Below are positions 12,291 to 25,062 of a stretch of DNA of 64,000 nt, piece by piece. Each line of letters opens with the position of its first letter. The stretch's first letter is position 1. A program made the translations under genes and the position numbers. The notes below the pieces were generated by a model. That model saw only the letters and a program-made list of their open reading frames with translations, ran no database searches and had not been told where the DNA came from. The DNA comes from Callaeas wilsoni (taxonomy: Eukaryota; Chordata; Aves; Passeriformes; Callaeidae): the NCBI GenBank assembly GCA_013398955.1, contig VWPU01017401.1:496001-560000 (forward strand), read 5' to 3'.

Positions 12291-15200
12291 TGCCACAGAG
12301 TGACACAAAGGCATCCTTGTGTCCACCTATACGAGTTCGCAAGTGTTAAGTGTACGTCTGCATAGGCATGCAGACATAAACATTTATGATTGCTCCCACT
12401 GCATTCATCCTTTCTTTCTCCAAGTCACAGAGGATAACTGCACGCCTGCACATCCTCCATCATTTTCTACAGCCCACATTTCCTTCCAAACACAGCGCTC
12501 TGTTCTGCTGCACAGAGCAGCTGCGTCACTGATAGAAACTTCCAGTGTTCCTCCCTCACCTCTTTTTATCTGTAAAAGGCTCATTAATACCTTCTACATA
12601 AAGGTGCCTACGTACAATAATGTTGCTGTGCTGCTCAGCAAAGACTGATGCTTACAGGGGAGTGGTGCCATATTGCCAAAGGTTTATTACTCTTATGAAA
12701 TCTGCTCCAGAGAATTAGAAAGGTATAGACAACTAGCAACTTTTAAAGTTAGTGAATAAAGTGCATGTTGTGATTCACCATCTTTGCTCTTTTTTGTTCG
12801 TATTGTTATTATCATCTCTGTTTGCTAATTTGCAGGGTGTCACTATCACACAAGAATTTGCCAGATTTTCTCACATTTATCTTGTGTGTTGCCCTTTATT
12901 GCTCAGCTGTTTTGAGGCACAACAATGAGACAGCTCTCTAAAAACTGGTACTTTTTTAATTGCTTTCTGCTCAGAAGCAGGGGGTAGGTCCTGTACCTGT
13001 TGGCACAATAGCTGAATCAAAGCCTGCCAGCTACAGAGCTGTCTCCAAAACTCTCATCCCCTATCAAAGCATCACGTGTTCATGTAAAAGCACTTCCAAG
13101 GTTTGGATCATTACCCAGAAACAATTGTCAATAAAATAGCATTAGAAAAAAATCAAAGCACCAATAAGAGCTATTCGTTTCCAGATGAGGTCTGTATGCC
13201 AATTAAAATACTTCAAGATCTGTGTAAGAAGGGATCATTTGACCATTCAAAGAGCATAAGGAAGAAAACCAGGACAGAGGGGGAAAAAGAAAAAGGGAGC
13301 ATCAAGGGAAAACTGATCTCTGCATGGGATTGCTGTTCAGAGAAGCCAATTTGTGTTGATGAGTTGGACATTTAAGAGCTGATAGCATGTTGTGCTGTCT
13401 AATATGACACTGGTGGCTATGGGATTTCTTCAGCAGCAACTTTATTCACTAAGATCCAAGTACCAGATAATGAACTGCACAGATAGGTAACATTTCTCTG
13501 TGTCAGCGTTAGAGGCAGCAGGGTGTCAGCTGAGTTTTCTCTGTTCCAAGGCTGAAGGCTGGGAGGGAACCGAGTTGGTTGGTTCTTTCAGGAGCCCTCT
13601 ACACACTCTATATTCTTCTGGCAGATGCTGGGGCTCACAGAGCACCCAAGCCCTCATGGGCTTTTCCTCTGAGATAATTTGGCCTGTTAAGGCACGATGA
13701 GTGATGTGCTAGGAATCCCTGCTCCCCAGGAAGCCACTGGAGCAAGCATCCCTCACCTCCACTGTGCAGTGCAGGGGAGTGCCCACACCTCCCGCTGCCC
13801 CCGTGAGATCTCTCTGCACTGTCCCAGTAAAAAAGTGCTGGGTGTGGAGCTCTTCTTGTGAGAGACAGGCTGCCTCACAACTGCTTACTCTAAATCACAT
13901 CAGGGAGATGAAGGTGCTGCATCTTCCAGATGCCTTTTTATTCTCTCTCTCTTTTATTTTTTTTTTCCTTGTGAGTCTCTCCTGCCCCCTCATCACTATT
14001 TTCTTGGGTTTTGTTTATTTCACACAGTTTGCTTACCTCTACTGGCTAAGCCAGAAGGGAAAGAACACATCATCTTGCTAAATCATTTCAATCTATCTGC
14101 CTCCTAGTCTTATGGTGTACAGTTAGCATTTCAGACCACAAAATAGGCTGAGAAAGTGTAACCAATAATGCCAATTTCAGGAGAAGAAAGCTTCAAGAAA
14201 TAAAAACCCAAACCCCACCACATCAGGATGAAATAATTGAGCCATTTAATTGCCTACACTGAATAAACTGTGAAGCAGGGCCGGTAGTGATAATTTCTAA
14301 AAGATTTAGTTTTAAAATATTAGTAATACAGATAAGGGATTAACACTAATACTGTAGGTGACTAATCTTGACTGTGCCTTTTTTAACAACAGCATTGCTA
14401 CCACCATCATAAAGGAAATTAGCAGTGATAATTAGATCAAATCCTTTATGTCAGTAATCCCACTTGAAGATATTTTCAGAAGGTTGGAGGTTTAAGGCAA
14501 TTTCCTGTCTGTGTCCGAGACTCATTAATTAATATCGATACTTAATGTATTCCAGGCTTACATTTCTTGGTTATACTCAGAGCTGTGCCCAAGTAACTCA
14601 TTTGAGACAATACTTTAGTCACACTAGAAAATAACTGTCCATTCAGCATCAAAAATTATCAAGCAACAAATCAGAGACCTATAAAATTGTCTTACGTATC
14701 AGGGAATTGGGTTTCTCTGTATCTAAGCAATTTATGTAGTCTTTTTTCCTTCCTATGGAATTACCCTTAAAACCCTGCATTTAAAGTAAAATTAATCTCA
14801 TATTGTGACAATATTTTCCCCAGTGATTGATACTGCTTATGTCATTAAAATTTCTTCCCTAAAGATCAATCTCTACATTCCTGAAAATAAGCACAATGTC
14901 ATTACTTCCTTTTTAATAATTTTAAACACCCTTATGTAGAGAAGGGAAGAGGGAAAAAGAGAGGGAGGGAGAAAATAGTCCAGATTCACAACATCCCCAC
15001 GCACCCCAAAACAAATAAAAAGTATAAGACTAAAAGTATATGACTTAAAAACTTCATAACTATTGAAGTCAATTGCATGATTCTGAGGGCCTAAACAACC
15101 ATTCTTCCATGGCCCCTTCATGGTTTTGTTCCTAGGGGTTGAAGATCCATGAACAATCTCTCCCCTCACTGAACCCTTAGCTCCTTATTTCTGGGCACCT

Positions 15201-15949
15201 CAGTAAGGCTAGACTAAGCCACAAAAATCAAAGAAAAGAAATTATTGTTTGGTTAAGGTTAAATCCCACTTTGCCTATCTCTAACCTCCTGCCAAGCTGC
15301 TGTACAAACTCAGATGAGGAAAATACTTCAAGGTTCTTGGAAAGAAATCGTACCACAAAAACTACCTTTGAGAGCTTTGCTTTGCTGATCATTCACCAGT
15401 CTTACAAAAGCAGGAATGGCCACTTACCTGAAAATAAAAAGAGAAAGAAATATCCATGATTATTCATGTTTTTAAAGGAAATTACACTTGCTGCAAAACG
15501 AGGAAGAATAAAATAATTGTGGTGCACTGGCAGACTGCGTGTGGGATGCTCAGGGCTGCAGAGGCAGGGAATCAGCCTGAACATACAATGCAAGAACTGT
15601 AGGATAAAGCCAGGGCTAAAATAGGGAAAGATAAGATTGGAAACCATTAGGGTACGTTTGTAAACAGGTAGCAAAATATGGCAACATTTTTCTGCCTGCA
15701 AATATGTCACAAATAAAGGCAGCAGTCACATTCTCTGAGGTTTCCTTCCTATTTTCTACCTTTCACCCATTTCTGCTACGAAAATTTTCTTCCAATGTAC
15801 AGGTTGAATCTGTCCCATTCTGCAGACTGAAGGATTTCATCTGTGCAATAAATGTAAAGTTCAGTGAAATAATTTATTAATCTTTCCCTGACATTCTTCT
15901 CGTGCCCCCTCTCCATCAAGAAAAACAAAAAAAAAAATGTCAGAGGAAC
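12291..15949. other. Unique non-coding sequence, no gene seen
   Basis: Frames up to 109 codons are present but carry no recognisable protein. A pyrimidine-rich tract occurs near 13938-13970 and a purine-rich tract near 14938-14975. The 14220-14900 part is AT-rich with several ATTA and octamer-like words and could include regulatory DNA. No repeat family is recognised. Confidence 0.5.
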
Positions 15950-15989
15950 CTGCAAACAAATTCCTTTCTGTGCAACTTGTGTACAGTCC

Positions 15990-16330
15990 TATTAGCAGCA
16001 ACACAGCAGGCCATTGATTGGGGAGGGAAAAAAGGCTTTGTTTATGGCAATGGATTTTAATCCTCCTGGTGATAGTTTATTTCATTGGAATTTTTGCAGA
16101 GCTGGCTATTACACTGATGGAAACCCTCAGAATGGACTGATTTTAAAAGGGGTGGGGTGAAAACAAGTGGCAGTGCTTATTTTTTGAAAAATATTGTTAT
16201 TAAATAATTTGAAACACATTGATAAAATGTGTCTGAGAGTTATGCTGCAGTAATTTATAATACAAATTAAATTTCTATTGACAAATGGCAATTTAATCCA
16301 GTGACTAACTTCAACAATGTGAATTCCTCT
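15990..16330. promoter_or_regulatory. Candidate conserved non-coding element
   Basis: This block holds no recognised repeat and no open frame of note. It is AT-rich with many ATTA/TAAT cores, a GATTGG-type CCAAT box near 16014, and a dense run of homeodomain-like words at 16195-16300. The look is typical of enhancer-type conserved elements around developmental genes. This is inference from texture only. Confidence 0.35.
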
Positions 16331-16334
16331 GCTG

Positions 16335-16365
16335 TTTTTCTTTCTTTCTTTTTTTTTTTTTTTTT
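16335..16365. repeat. Poly-T / TTTC simple repeat
   Basis: A (TTTC)-like run ends in 17 consecutive T residues (16349-16365). No SINE or LINE body is recognised next to it on either side, so it is called a simple repeat and not a retroposon tail. Confidence 0.85.
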
Positions 16366-18917
16366 AAAGACATAATAGATAGCATATGAAGCAAGATACG
16401 TGCTGGGATAACCAGATGCTGTGCTGTTGCTGGCCTCAGACTTATTTTCTGCCTAATCTCCCCAAAGGATACACAACTGAGAGTAACCTAACCAACTCCC
16501 TTATCATCTTTAAGTGTGGATCAACCCTGGGAAGTATCCACAGGGAATCCATTCTGCATAAATACGTGGTTTCAAGTTAAGCAGTGTCTTTTGCATACCT
16601 GAAGTCACCCTGTCTACTCCCATCCCAAGAAAATCCCCACAGGGGACAAAACCCAACACAAATCCTCAACTCTCTTGAAATTAATTCACCTAGATGATTT
16701 AAAATAGAAATGAGATCATGATCTTGTCCTTGACATATCCTTAAGGAACAAACAAAGGACTGAAGGATCAAGCCACCCACTGTGCTGTCTAACCTTTTGC
16801 AAATACATCCTGAGACAGATGTACCCATCGAGTTAGAGATGCCGAGCCCTTTGCAGTAACACTGCAGAGCTCCCAGCTGTAATGGGATACTGGGAAATCA
16901 GATCATCCTACATTTAAACTGATTTCTATCACTGATACTCTTTGCAGTACAGAAGTAGCATTAAGTGCAATAACATGCTGCTGCATGGTCACTTAATTCT
17001 AGAAGTAAATTCAATATTTGCTGGCATCCCCCATCCAAAGATACAAAGTGTACACATGTATTGGAGCTGTTACTTAGAATTACCTTTGCAATGCCTCCTG
17101 GGGAAAACCAGAAGAGCTCAGGCATCTGTCTGGGAGGAAAGGGTTGTCATTCTCACCCTGTACAAAATTGTTTACAAATTGTTCTGTCGCTTGCTCTGTA
17201 TTGCCGTTATGGCCCAGTTGCTGTCTTGGGCACGTGTGGGTTTTCCTACAAGAAATAATAGGGGCCTATTCCTACTGCTTGCCATATTTTAAAAGAAGGA
17301 GCTGGGGTAGAACAATGGAAACAACATAATGTTTTTGTGACACCATTTGCATGTAGTTAGAAGGAGGTAAGGAACAATGCCAATGTTCATCTGGTATGTC
17401 CAGTGGAAAAAGATTTCTTAGGAAAGCTGTCTCCCAAATGTGCTATCCAGAGCCCCAAGAAGAACTCCAAAGTTCTTCCTGTAAGATACAATTTTATCGA
17501 TTTATTTTAGAGCCTCCTTTTCTGGCTGAAGGAAGTATGAACAGGGAAATATGAACACAAAAATACTGGAGACATATGAACTTGGTTTTAAACCTCTAAA
17601 TGGGTTCAGTCAAAGGACAGGATAAACGTTGATAGAGATTGTCTGACAGGTGTTATCTTAAAAAGCAGACTTGAGTGACAGAATATCTGGGAGCTGTGTT
17701 CAGTGTTTGCATTGGCTCATTTTGTGACCCTAGCTAAGCTTGTGCCCTGTCCTGTTAAGCGTTATTCATGAGGACAGTTCCACCATTTGTTAAGTCTGTT
17801 AAGATGTTTGAAGAGATGAAAGGTACTGTTTTCTATCACACAGGATGACCAACTGGCAAAACTTCACTGCTGTTACTGGACACAGTAGGGCCATGACAAA
17901 ATCCACCTTCTGACTCAAAGTAAGGACATAAACTTTGGCTGCATTTGTTGTGAGAAGGATCTCCCTCAATTGCTCCTAAGGAAGCTGTTCCACTTCAGTT
18001 AAACAAATATTACTTGCCCAGAGCAAGATTGAGTGTAACTCTATCGTAATTAAGGCTTCCAGTTCTGGTTTCAAGGAAATGAGCAGGATTTTACATCTTC
18101 AGTTATTCTCCCCACTCCTGTAATGAAAGTTTCCCTAATTCAATTCAAGCTTGCAAACATCTGCAGGGTAGGTGACACGAATAACATTGCGTTTTGCAGC
18201 AGATACACGTCTTGTCAAAAATACTTCCTCCAGCTCTTGTTCCAACACCATCTGTGGGAGAAACTTGACGGAGTTCATTGCACCTCTACAGAAATACCCG
18301 TGGCTGAGCATGATGGTGGCTGAGAGAGACAGTGGCGCAGACTGCACCCCAACACCCCTTCTGCCGGGGCCAGGCTCTCTCTCCCTGAGGTTTTCTCTCC
18401 ACAAGCTGACCTATCCTTTCCCTTGCTTAGCTGGAGAATCTTGATGAGAAGAGAGCCCGCGGTGGGATGGCTGCAAATGTAATGCAATCAGAAGATAATG
18501 ACTTCAGAAGGAGAGGGGAGGGAGGGGATAATCAGCAGAGGCAGATGAACTCCCAAGATAAAAAAAAAAAAAAAAAAAGACACTGTTTTCATGCAGATGT
18601 CCCTAGTAATGAAGAATGAGAGAAGAGGAATACTGAGAAAGAGGTGAAATGGAAGCTGATTTGTTTCTAAATAGCACTATTTCAGAGTCTTCTATGGGGT
18701 GTAAGTTGCTTCTTAACCTAAGAGTGTCTGAAAATACCCCAGACAAATTCAGACCTCTCAGCCATCTCTCTCTCTCTCTATTATACTCATATCCAGACCA
18801 CAATTTAGAGTTAGCTTTGATGGGAATTGGGGACGGGAATATAAAATATGCAGGGAACATCCCTGTCTCCCTTCAGGCTCAGGTTGAGCTAGGTGTCTAT
18901 GAAAATATTATGCAAAT
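16366..18917. other. Unique non-coding sequence, no gene seen
   Basis: Three overlapping plus-strand frames (16942-17329) and paired frames on both strands at 18123-18487 have no recognised protein similarity and overlap each other. A 19-base A run lies at 18560-18578 and a short CT run near 18765-18780. No transposable element is assigned. Confidence 0.5.
18560..18578. repeat. Poly-A tract (19 A)
   Basis: Nineteen consecutive A residues. The purine-rich sequence just upstream does not match a retroposon that I know, so this is listed as a homopolymer only. Confidence 0.9.
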
Positions 18918-19005
18918 ATGACAGTGTTTTCTTTGGGCAAGCCATTTAACTGGAGCTTTCAACACCTCAGAAGCCTGGAGACAAAGGGTGCAGGTAATGA
19001 TAAAT
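18918..19005 (+). repeat. Possible MIR-like SINE core
   Basis: The word 'tttgggcaagccatttaac' matches the most conserved MIR block ('cttgggcaagtcatttaac'). It is followed at roughly the right distance by 'caacacctcag' and 'ggtaatgataa', which parallel 'gtgcctcag' and 'ataatgataa'. The middle is poorly matched, so this is a tentative call. Confidence 0.35.
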
Positions 19006-20270
19006 GCAATTTATTTACAATGAGCATGAAAGAGAAGGTGTCAGCGGTGGGTGCTCCTACAGGTGATCTCTCCCCTGCTCACCCCACACACTCAATCACA
19101 GACTTCAGCCTTTCCCACATGATGCCCATATGTTTCCTGGGGTGAGAGGTTTCCAGGGATCATTCTACTCAGAGGATGGTCCCTCACCGTTCAGATTATG
19201 CATTTTGTATTCAGGTATGTGATTTCCACAGGCAAGAAGCTTTAACTTCAAAAACCAAAACAGTAAATGACCTGACCTTGGCAAGCCTCAGAAATTCTGA
19301 CCCAGGGTTCAGATCTGTGAAGATTTTCAACCCCTCTGATGAGAAACTAGATATGGATGCAGTAATACATCACTCTTCTACAAATCCTCCCTAGCCTCAT
19401 TGTATCAATACTTAATGGCAACAGCTCTGAGCAGTACACCTGCACTGCTGGATGTGCAGCTACCAAATCTAATCACAGACTGCTGGGTACCACAGGGGGC
19501 TGCTGTGCAAAAAAAAAAAAAAAACAAAGCCAGAAAGTCTTCCAGTGCACATTGCTAGAGCCCATGTTTTGGCTGACAAAATCAGAAGCCTTGACTTCTC
19601 AGGTAGTTCTACACACCTTTCCTTTCATCCTTCCATATACTTGAGTGTAGGTGTTAGCATCAGCATCCTGAGCAATTCCACCACGCCTCCGTATGCGCTG
19701 CCTCTTTTCATTCCCTCAGCAGATGAAGTAGCTAAGCTATTCTCCTTTTCCTGCGCTAAATGCCTGCTCTGTTAGAGAGTGCTGGCACACTTGCATCAGC
19801 AAATTAAGCTGGGATGGCTGAGGGCATTATGGCCTGCAGCTCTCCATCAAACCTCTCTCCCAGAGATTGCAGATTCCACGTAAGGGACAACCAAACAGCT
19901 CCTGGGTCAGCTGCTGCACTTTACAGCTCACTCGATTAGCATGAATCAAATTGATGTCAGCTTACTTTACCAGGCTGGCTGTAAAACTGTTCTAGGGAAG
20001 GGGCTGCTTCATGAGCCATTCAGCTGTCCCTGCTGTGGGGTGGCAACATCTGGCAGAAGCTCGACGCTGAAACCACTTGCCCCCCACAAACTTCATTAGT
20101 TGCTGAGCAAATGAAAAAGCTTCACAGCCTGTTCCATCCCAGAAATAGCTGCTGTACGGGAAGAATAGCAGGTGAGGTGACCTCTATACAAACAGGCTTC
20201 CAAAGGACGATCAAACATAGGAAAGGTGTAATGAAGCAAGTTATTCTTTACTATTATTACCTCTGAGATC
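19006..20270. other. Unique non-coding sequence, no gene seen
   Basis: Frames are 76 codons or shorter and unrecognised. A 16-base A run lies at 19509-19524. No repeat family or RNA gene is seen. Confidence 0.55.
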
Positions 20271-20620
20271 AAATACTCTCTTAAAAAAAATCATTTTTAA
20301 TTTTTTCTAAGTAAAACCATTGCTTATAAGTACGACAGTGGCATTACTTACTATGCAACAATTTTATGCCAAGGCACTACTAAAAATGGCTTCAAGTCTA
20401 AAGTTGGCCTAATAAAGAGTTAATAAATCACTTGGCCTCAAAAAAAATTACTTAAAATTATAGTTTACTGAAAAACCTCACATTACTTTTTATTAATGCC
20501 ACATAAAGTAGTTGTGTAATTAGAAATTACCTTACGAGGCGACACAATTTACTCGACAATGATGCACAGGATTCATATGACACTTAGCATGCCCAAAACA
20601 TCCCAAAATACTGTGTTAAA
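20271..20620. promoter_or_regulatory. Candidate conserved non-coding element
   Basis: This very AT-rich block has no notable open frame and no recognised repeat. Repeated ATTA/TAAT, TTAATAAATCA and TTTTATTAAT words suggest clustered homeodomain or related sites, ending with 'attaccttacgaggcgaca', an unusual CpG-containing stretch in an AT-rich setting. This is one of the strongest conserved-element candidates by appearance. Confidence 0.4.
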
Positions 20621-22380
20621 AAAATGTGCCAGGATCCAAGTGTTGCTACATTTAGCCCAGGATTTCAGCCAGCTCTGGGCTGGAAGCAGTTAAGCACTTA
20701 TTATAGTACATCAGTGCTCTTCAGGAATTTCAGAAGGAGCCTGAAGAACACAGCGCTCGACTCAAGAAGGGAGGCAAAATATCATTCTTCAGCAATACGG
20801 TTGAGACACAGGGGTTCGTATTGTTTCATTCACAATAAACGATGATGGCACTTTCCAAGGCCGAAGAGCATCATTACTTGCAGCCTGGGCTGTGTCAGTG
20901 GTGTGACCTCTCCTCACAATGCAGCCCATCTCCAGCGCTGCTCAGGGCAGGGTTTCAGCTTGGGGATTTCTTTGTGCAGTTCCTTGTGGCAGTGTGGGGT
21001 TCCTTGGAAAATACATGTTTGACTGACTGCACTCAATCTCATCTAGTTTACAGAGACTAATTAAATTAGAATCAGCAACAATCAAATTAGAAGTAAGACA
21101 GTTATGAGGTGCACTTCCATACCATTACTGTACAGGGAAAGTGCTAGCATGAAAAAAATAATTCTGTGGGCTTTGGAGCCCCTTTCTTCCCTTTTACTTG
21201 TAGTGCTTGAAGTACACATATTGTAGTTTATTAACTACATTATTATTTACTATTCTGTGTGAAAAGTAAATTAAAAACCTGTACTTTGGCTTCATCTTAC
21301 AGAGGAGAGCGACATACACAAAAATCAGTACGTTTGGGACAGAACAGGCGAAACCACCTCATCCTCATATGCATTTTAACAAGTAGCTCATCTATCACAC
21401 TTGGAAATAAGGAAATTTAGAGTGAATTAAAAATCCTCCTTGGGACAGAGCACATCTTTCAAAGGAAAGAAAACAGCCAGATCACTGAACTCCACCCTGG
21501 ACAAGTAATGCCCCACAGTGAAGAAGCTGGTGTTGAGATTTGGCTGGAAGTATCTGTGTCTGCATTGCTGAAGGACAGAGCCAGGAAGTGATCTCTAGTG
21601 GATGCTACTAAAGAGAACTCACCCTACACACTCAATGCTGCAAATGATGTCCCTGCCTGTGTTTGAAGGACCACAGGTCACACCTAAACCACATTTGTAA
21701 GAAAGTGGGAAGAAGGCTGCAATAGCTTGACAAACATAAATGAATAATTTGCAAGTACTCAGCCCTGAGATGAGCAACAGACCGAACAGATTTACAGCTG
21801 CAAATGATTCCATGGCACTTTAGGGTTTTTTTTAAAATATCATTTTCATCCCTTTTTAAAGTTGCAAAATTAAAGAAACAAATATATGTCCTCAAATGCT
21901 TCTGCTTACAAACCAGAACCAGATTCTGCAAGCTAAAATTGGTCCAGTTTGAAAGTCATTTGTCTATGGTTTCCCTCAGAAGTTTCAAATGCACTGTTTA
22001 AATGCAAGAGCCTTCCAGCGCGGTGTATGCTGTAAAAGCTTGAGCAGTTTGGATGCAACTCCTGAGTCACCTGCCATGTTTGTTTCCTCACTTGCCTGAA
22101 TGAATCTTTTAACTCCTCAAAGCAAATCTTTAGTGCAGGTATTGCCAAATGTGAACTCAAAATTTGTTGCCAGTGAGCTTTACCTGAAAGCTACTCTTTC
22201 TACAAACCTTCCTCATCACAAATGTGCTCACCGGAATAATCACAGGATATGGATGCCAAGAGAGTGTCAATGCAATCAAGACAAATTGGTGAAAGAACTG
22301 AGAAAGCTACTTGACAGCACTCATCCAGCTTGGATGAAGACTACTTAAACATTCCCCCTGCTTTCCTGCACCACAGGAGG
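20621..22380. other. Unique non-coding sequence, no gene seen
   Basis: Open frames up to 99 codons (21632-21931, minus) show no recognised family. No repeat is recognised. The sequence from 21170 to 21300 is AT-rich. Confidence 0.5.
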
Positions 22381-22670
22381 CCCGTTGGCACCAGAGTGCT
22401 TGTGCTCTGCCTCACACAGCGCCAGGCCCCCCACGCCTCCACCGCCGACCGTGCGGCGCTCGGCTACCTGAACTAAAACATCTGCTGGCTGGCTGCAGCT
22501 GGAGGCTTTTATCACAGCTGCACACCAGCCACGACAGACGGATGCGGGACACGTTTACCCAAAACGTTACATCTTTCCACCGTTGTCTCAACTGGGGAGT
22601 TCAGCTCCCCGATTCCACTCCGCAGTAACACCAACCACGGGCCGTCAGGGCAGATCGAACACAGGAAGCC
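22381..22670. promoter_or_regulatory. CpG-rich patch, possible unmethylated regulatory island
   Basis: By hand I count 20 CpG dinucleotides in about 290 bases, far more than in the flanking DNA, where CpG is scarce. Six of them fall within about 20 bases at 22442-22462. This suggests protection from CpG decay, as in a promoter, enhancer or CpG islet. No exon is recognised; the overlapping minus-strand frame (22512-22709, 65 codons) has no known motif. It could be a promoter for a non-coding transcript or an unmethylated enhancer. Confidence 0.45.
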
Positions 22671-24626
22671 TTTAGGAAGAGCTGAAAATTGTAATAAGGG
22701 CGTTATCATGAATCAGCTTGGGATTGATTAAACACTGTGTCATCTTGGGATAGCTCAGCCTCTGGGCCACAGGCTGTCAAAATGAGAAACATGGACTAAA
22801 AAAACCTAAAAATGGTTTTAAGCTGAAGCTGAATATAGTTATGAAAGAAACAAAATGATACAACTGCCAAAACCAGCAAGGGCTTCAAAGTAGACACCTA
22901 GGGCATTTTAAATCTTATATAAGATGTCCTCAGGCACTTGACAGATCTTTTACTGTACTTGTGAGCAAGCTAGGTTACAATGTTAAGTCCTTCTATTAAA
23001 AGTCTGTCTTCTGTCCATTTTTTTACCACCCTAGACACTTCCCCTATCTCGAACACTGTGATGTCACTGCTGACATTTTAGGATCTTAGAGGAACCCAGC
23101 ATTTCCTTGCCTATTTCTGACAGTAGCAGCTGCTAGTTATGTAGCAGCATCATTTTAAAATTATTTGGAAGAAGCTGACTGTTGCATCTGGCATGGTGTA
23201 AAAGACCACTGGCTAAATAACTATCAAAGTACTCAGGATGACTGTAGCCAAAGGTTCTGTGCACAAAACCTATGACGCCGAACCATCAACGTAAGAACGT
23301 AGCCAAATAGGTCCGCTATGGTTTGGCAAAGGATTACTATGGTCATCACACCTACAGCAACACGACCTCCTGGTCATTCCCTATGGGATGAGCAGCACTG
23401 GCAGAAGCCACACTCAGGATCTGCTTGCTTGCTTGTTTCAAAGCAATGCAGAAGTTTCAATAAATACCATTTATTTAACAATGGCATAAGTTGCAAGCTC
23501 TACAGCTATAGCCAAAGAATTCGAAGTAGTTATCTGGTCAAAATGTGATTCTTAGTGGAAGGCAAAACACTTCAAGTCTCAGGAAGACTATCTGAGGGGT
23601 GTCAGAGAGACCCAAATCAAGTACTTAACATTTTCATTCCAAAAGCAGAGCAGACATTTTAACACAATTGTGCTTCATTAGAATGCTTGAAGAGTTTTGG
23701 GTGTAATCCAACATGGATCAAAAACAAAATTCAGAAACTCGGAAGTTGTCGTGATACAAAATTATCATTCTCCAGCCTGCCTGAGTTTTCAAAAGGCTGG
23801 AGAAAGGGAGGTGGGGGAGGGTAGTCGTTGCTTTTTAAGATCAGCATTAGAAATGGAGTGATGCCAGAGAAAGGAGATTCAAAATTTAAATGTGACAAAG
23901 TTCAGAGGTGCGTGGGCTCAAGTTTGTAGTCTGGGCTGTTAAAGCGATAACACACAGGCTTGAAGACACGTCTAAAATTATCCCTAAAAATCAGAATGCC
24001 TCCTTCAGAGACAGGGTCCAAGTGTGATCTTTGCTGACAACAGCTCTGAATCCAGCTACTTAGGGACCATCTCTATGGATTCCCAGATATGCTGATGAGC
24101 TGGCAGTTGACAATGTGTGTGTCAGGGATAACATTTTGTCACATGTATCAACGATGACATTTAATTTCTGCATGAAATTTCTGCATTTATTTTCTGGATG
24201 AAAACTGTCCAGTCCCCTAAAGAAATAAAATGCTTGTTGAAAGCAAGAGGCTGTTTGATCTTCCCTTTGTGGAATTTCAAGCCTCTGACTTGCAAATCTT
24301 GTTCAACTATCATCTTTGAACCACAGCACTAGCCCTCTGTTTGCACAGAGGCTTATGCTAAGTTGACAGATTCCAGTGGCCCAAATAGGCTGCCTTCTCA
24401 CTCAGGGCACTGTCTTAATGGTACAAGGAATTCAAATAGATCTTTCAATTTCTAAGTGGGTTGGCATTTAGAAAGAGGCTCTCAAGTCCTGAATAAGATG
24501 TACAACATTGCCAGGAGGAAAGGTATATGCACTGATCTGACTTCCTGTCCCCAGCTCGTCTAAGTATCACCCATTTTGCAGTTAGTTTCACATTTAAGTA
24601 TAGAAACACACCCACTAGTACTCAGC
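22671..24626. other. Unique non-coding sequence, no gene seen
   Basis: No gene or recognised repeat. Frames are 76 codons or shorter. A small imperfect direct repeat of 'atttctgcat' occurs at about 24162-24186. Confidence 0.55.
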
Positions 24627-25062
24627 TGTATTGGGTTTGTATGGCCAGGTTTTGGTAGCAAGGGACTACAGGGGGGGCTTCCCTGAGAATCTGCCAGAAG
24701 CTTCCCCTGTGTCTGAGGGGGCCAATGCCAGCTGGCTCCAAGACAAATTCACTGCTGGCCAAGGCTGAACCCATCAGTGATGGTGGCAGAGCCTCTGGGA
24801 CAACATATTTAAGAAGAAGGAATTGCACAATAGCAATTGCAGTAGGAGAGAGGAGTGAGGACATGTGAGCAAAAGAGCCCTGCAAACACCAAGACCAGTT
24901 AAAAAGGAGAGGAAGGGGATGGAGGAGGTGCTCCAGGCACCAAAGCAGAGATTCCCCTGCAGTCCGTGGTGCAGACCATGGTACGGCAGCTGTGCCTCTA
25001 CAGAACATGGAGATCCACAGTGGAGCAGAGATCCAACCTGCAGCCCATGGAGAATCCCACAT
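24627..25062 (+). mobile_element. ERVL-like solo LTR, 3'-truncated (avian endogenous retrovirus)
   Basis: The element begins 'tgtattgggtttgtatggcc', the 5' end I associate with an abundant ERVL-type LTR of neoavian genomes, followed in the right order by blocks around 'ttggtagcaagggactac', 'agaagcttcccctgtgtctg', 'gccaatgccagctggctcc' and 'cagagattcccctgcag'. The match stops near 25062, after the repeated 'cagcccatgg' units, and the usual 3' part ending in CA is missing. No gag, pol or env frame lies on either side, so this is an LTR fragment. A minus-strand frame inside it (24622-25062) is a by-product. It is the youngest-looking repeat here apart from the best CR1. Confidence 0.8.
24804..24813 (+). 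promoter_or_regulatory. TATA-like box of the LTR
   Basis: The word 'catatttaag' lies about 180 bases into the LTR, in the place where the U3 promoter of these LTRs carries a TATA-like box. Whether it still drives transcription cannot be judged. Confidence 0.35.

Noticed and set aside
24622..25062. 146-codon minus-strand frame
   Set aside because: It lies wholly in the LTR fragment and reads antisense to it. It has no retroviral or host protein motif.
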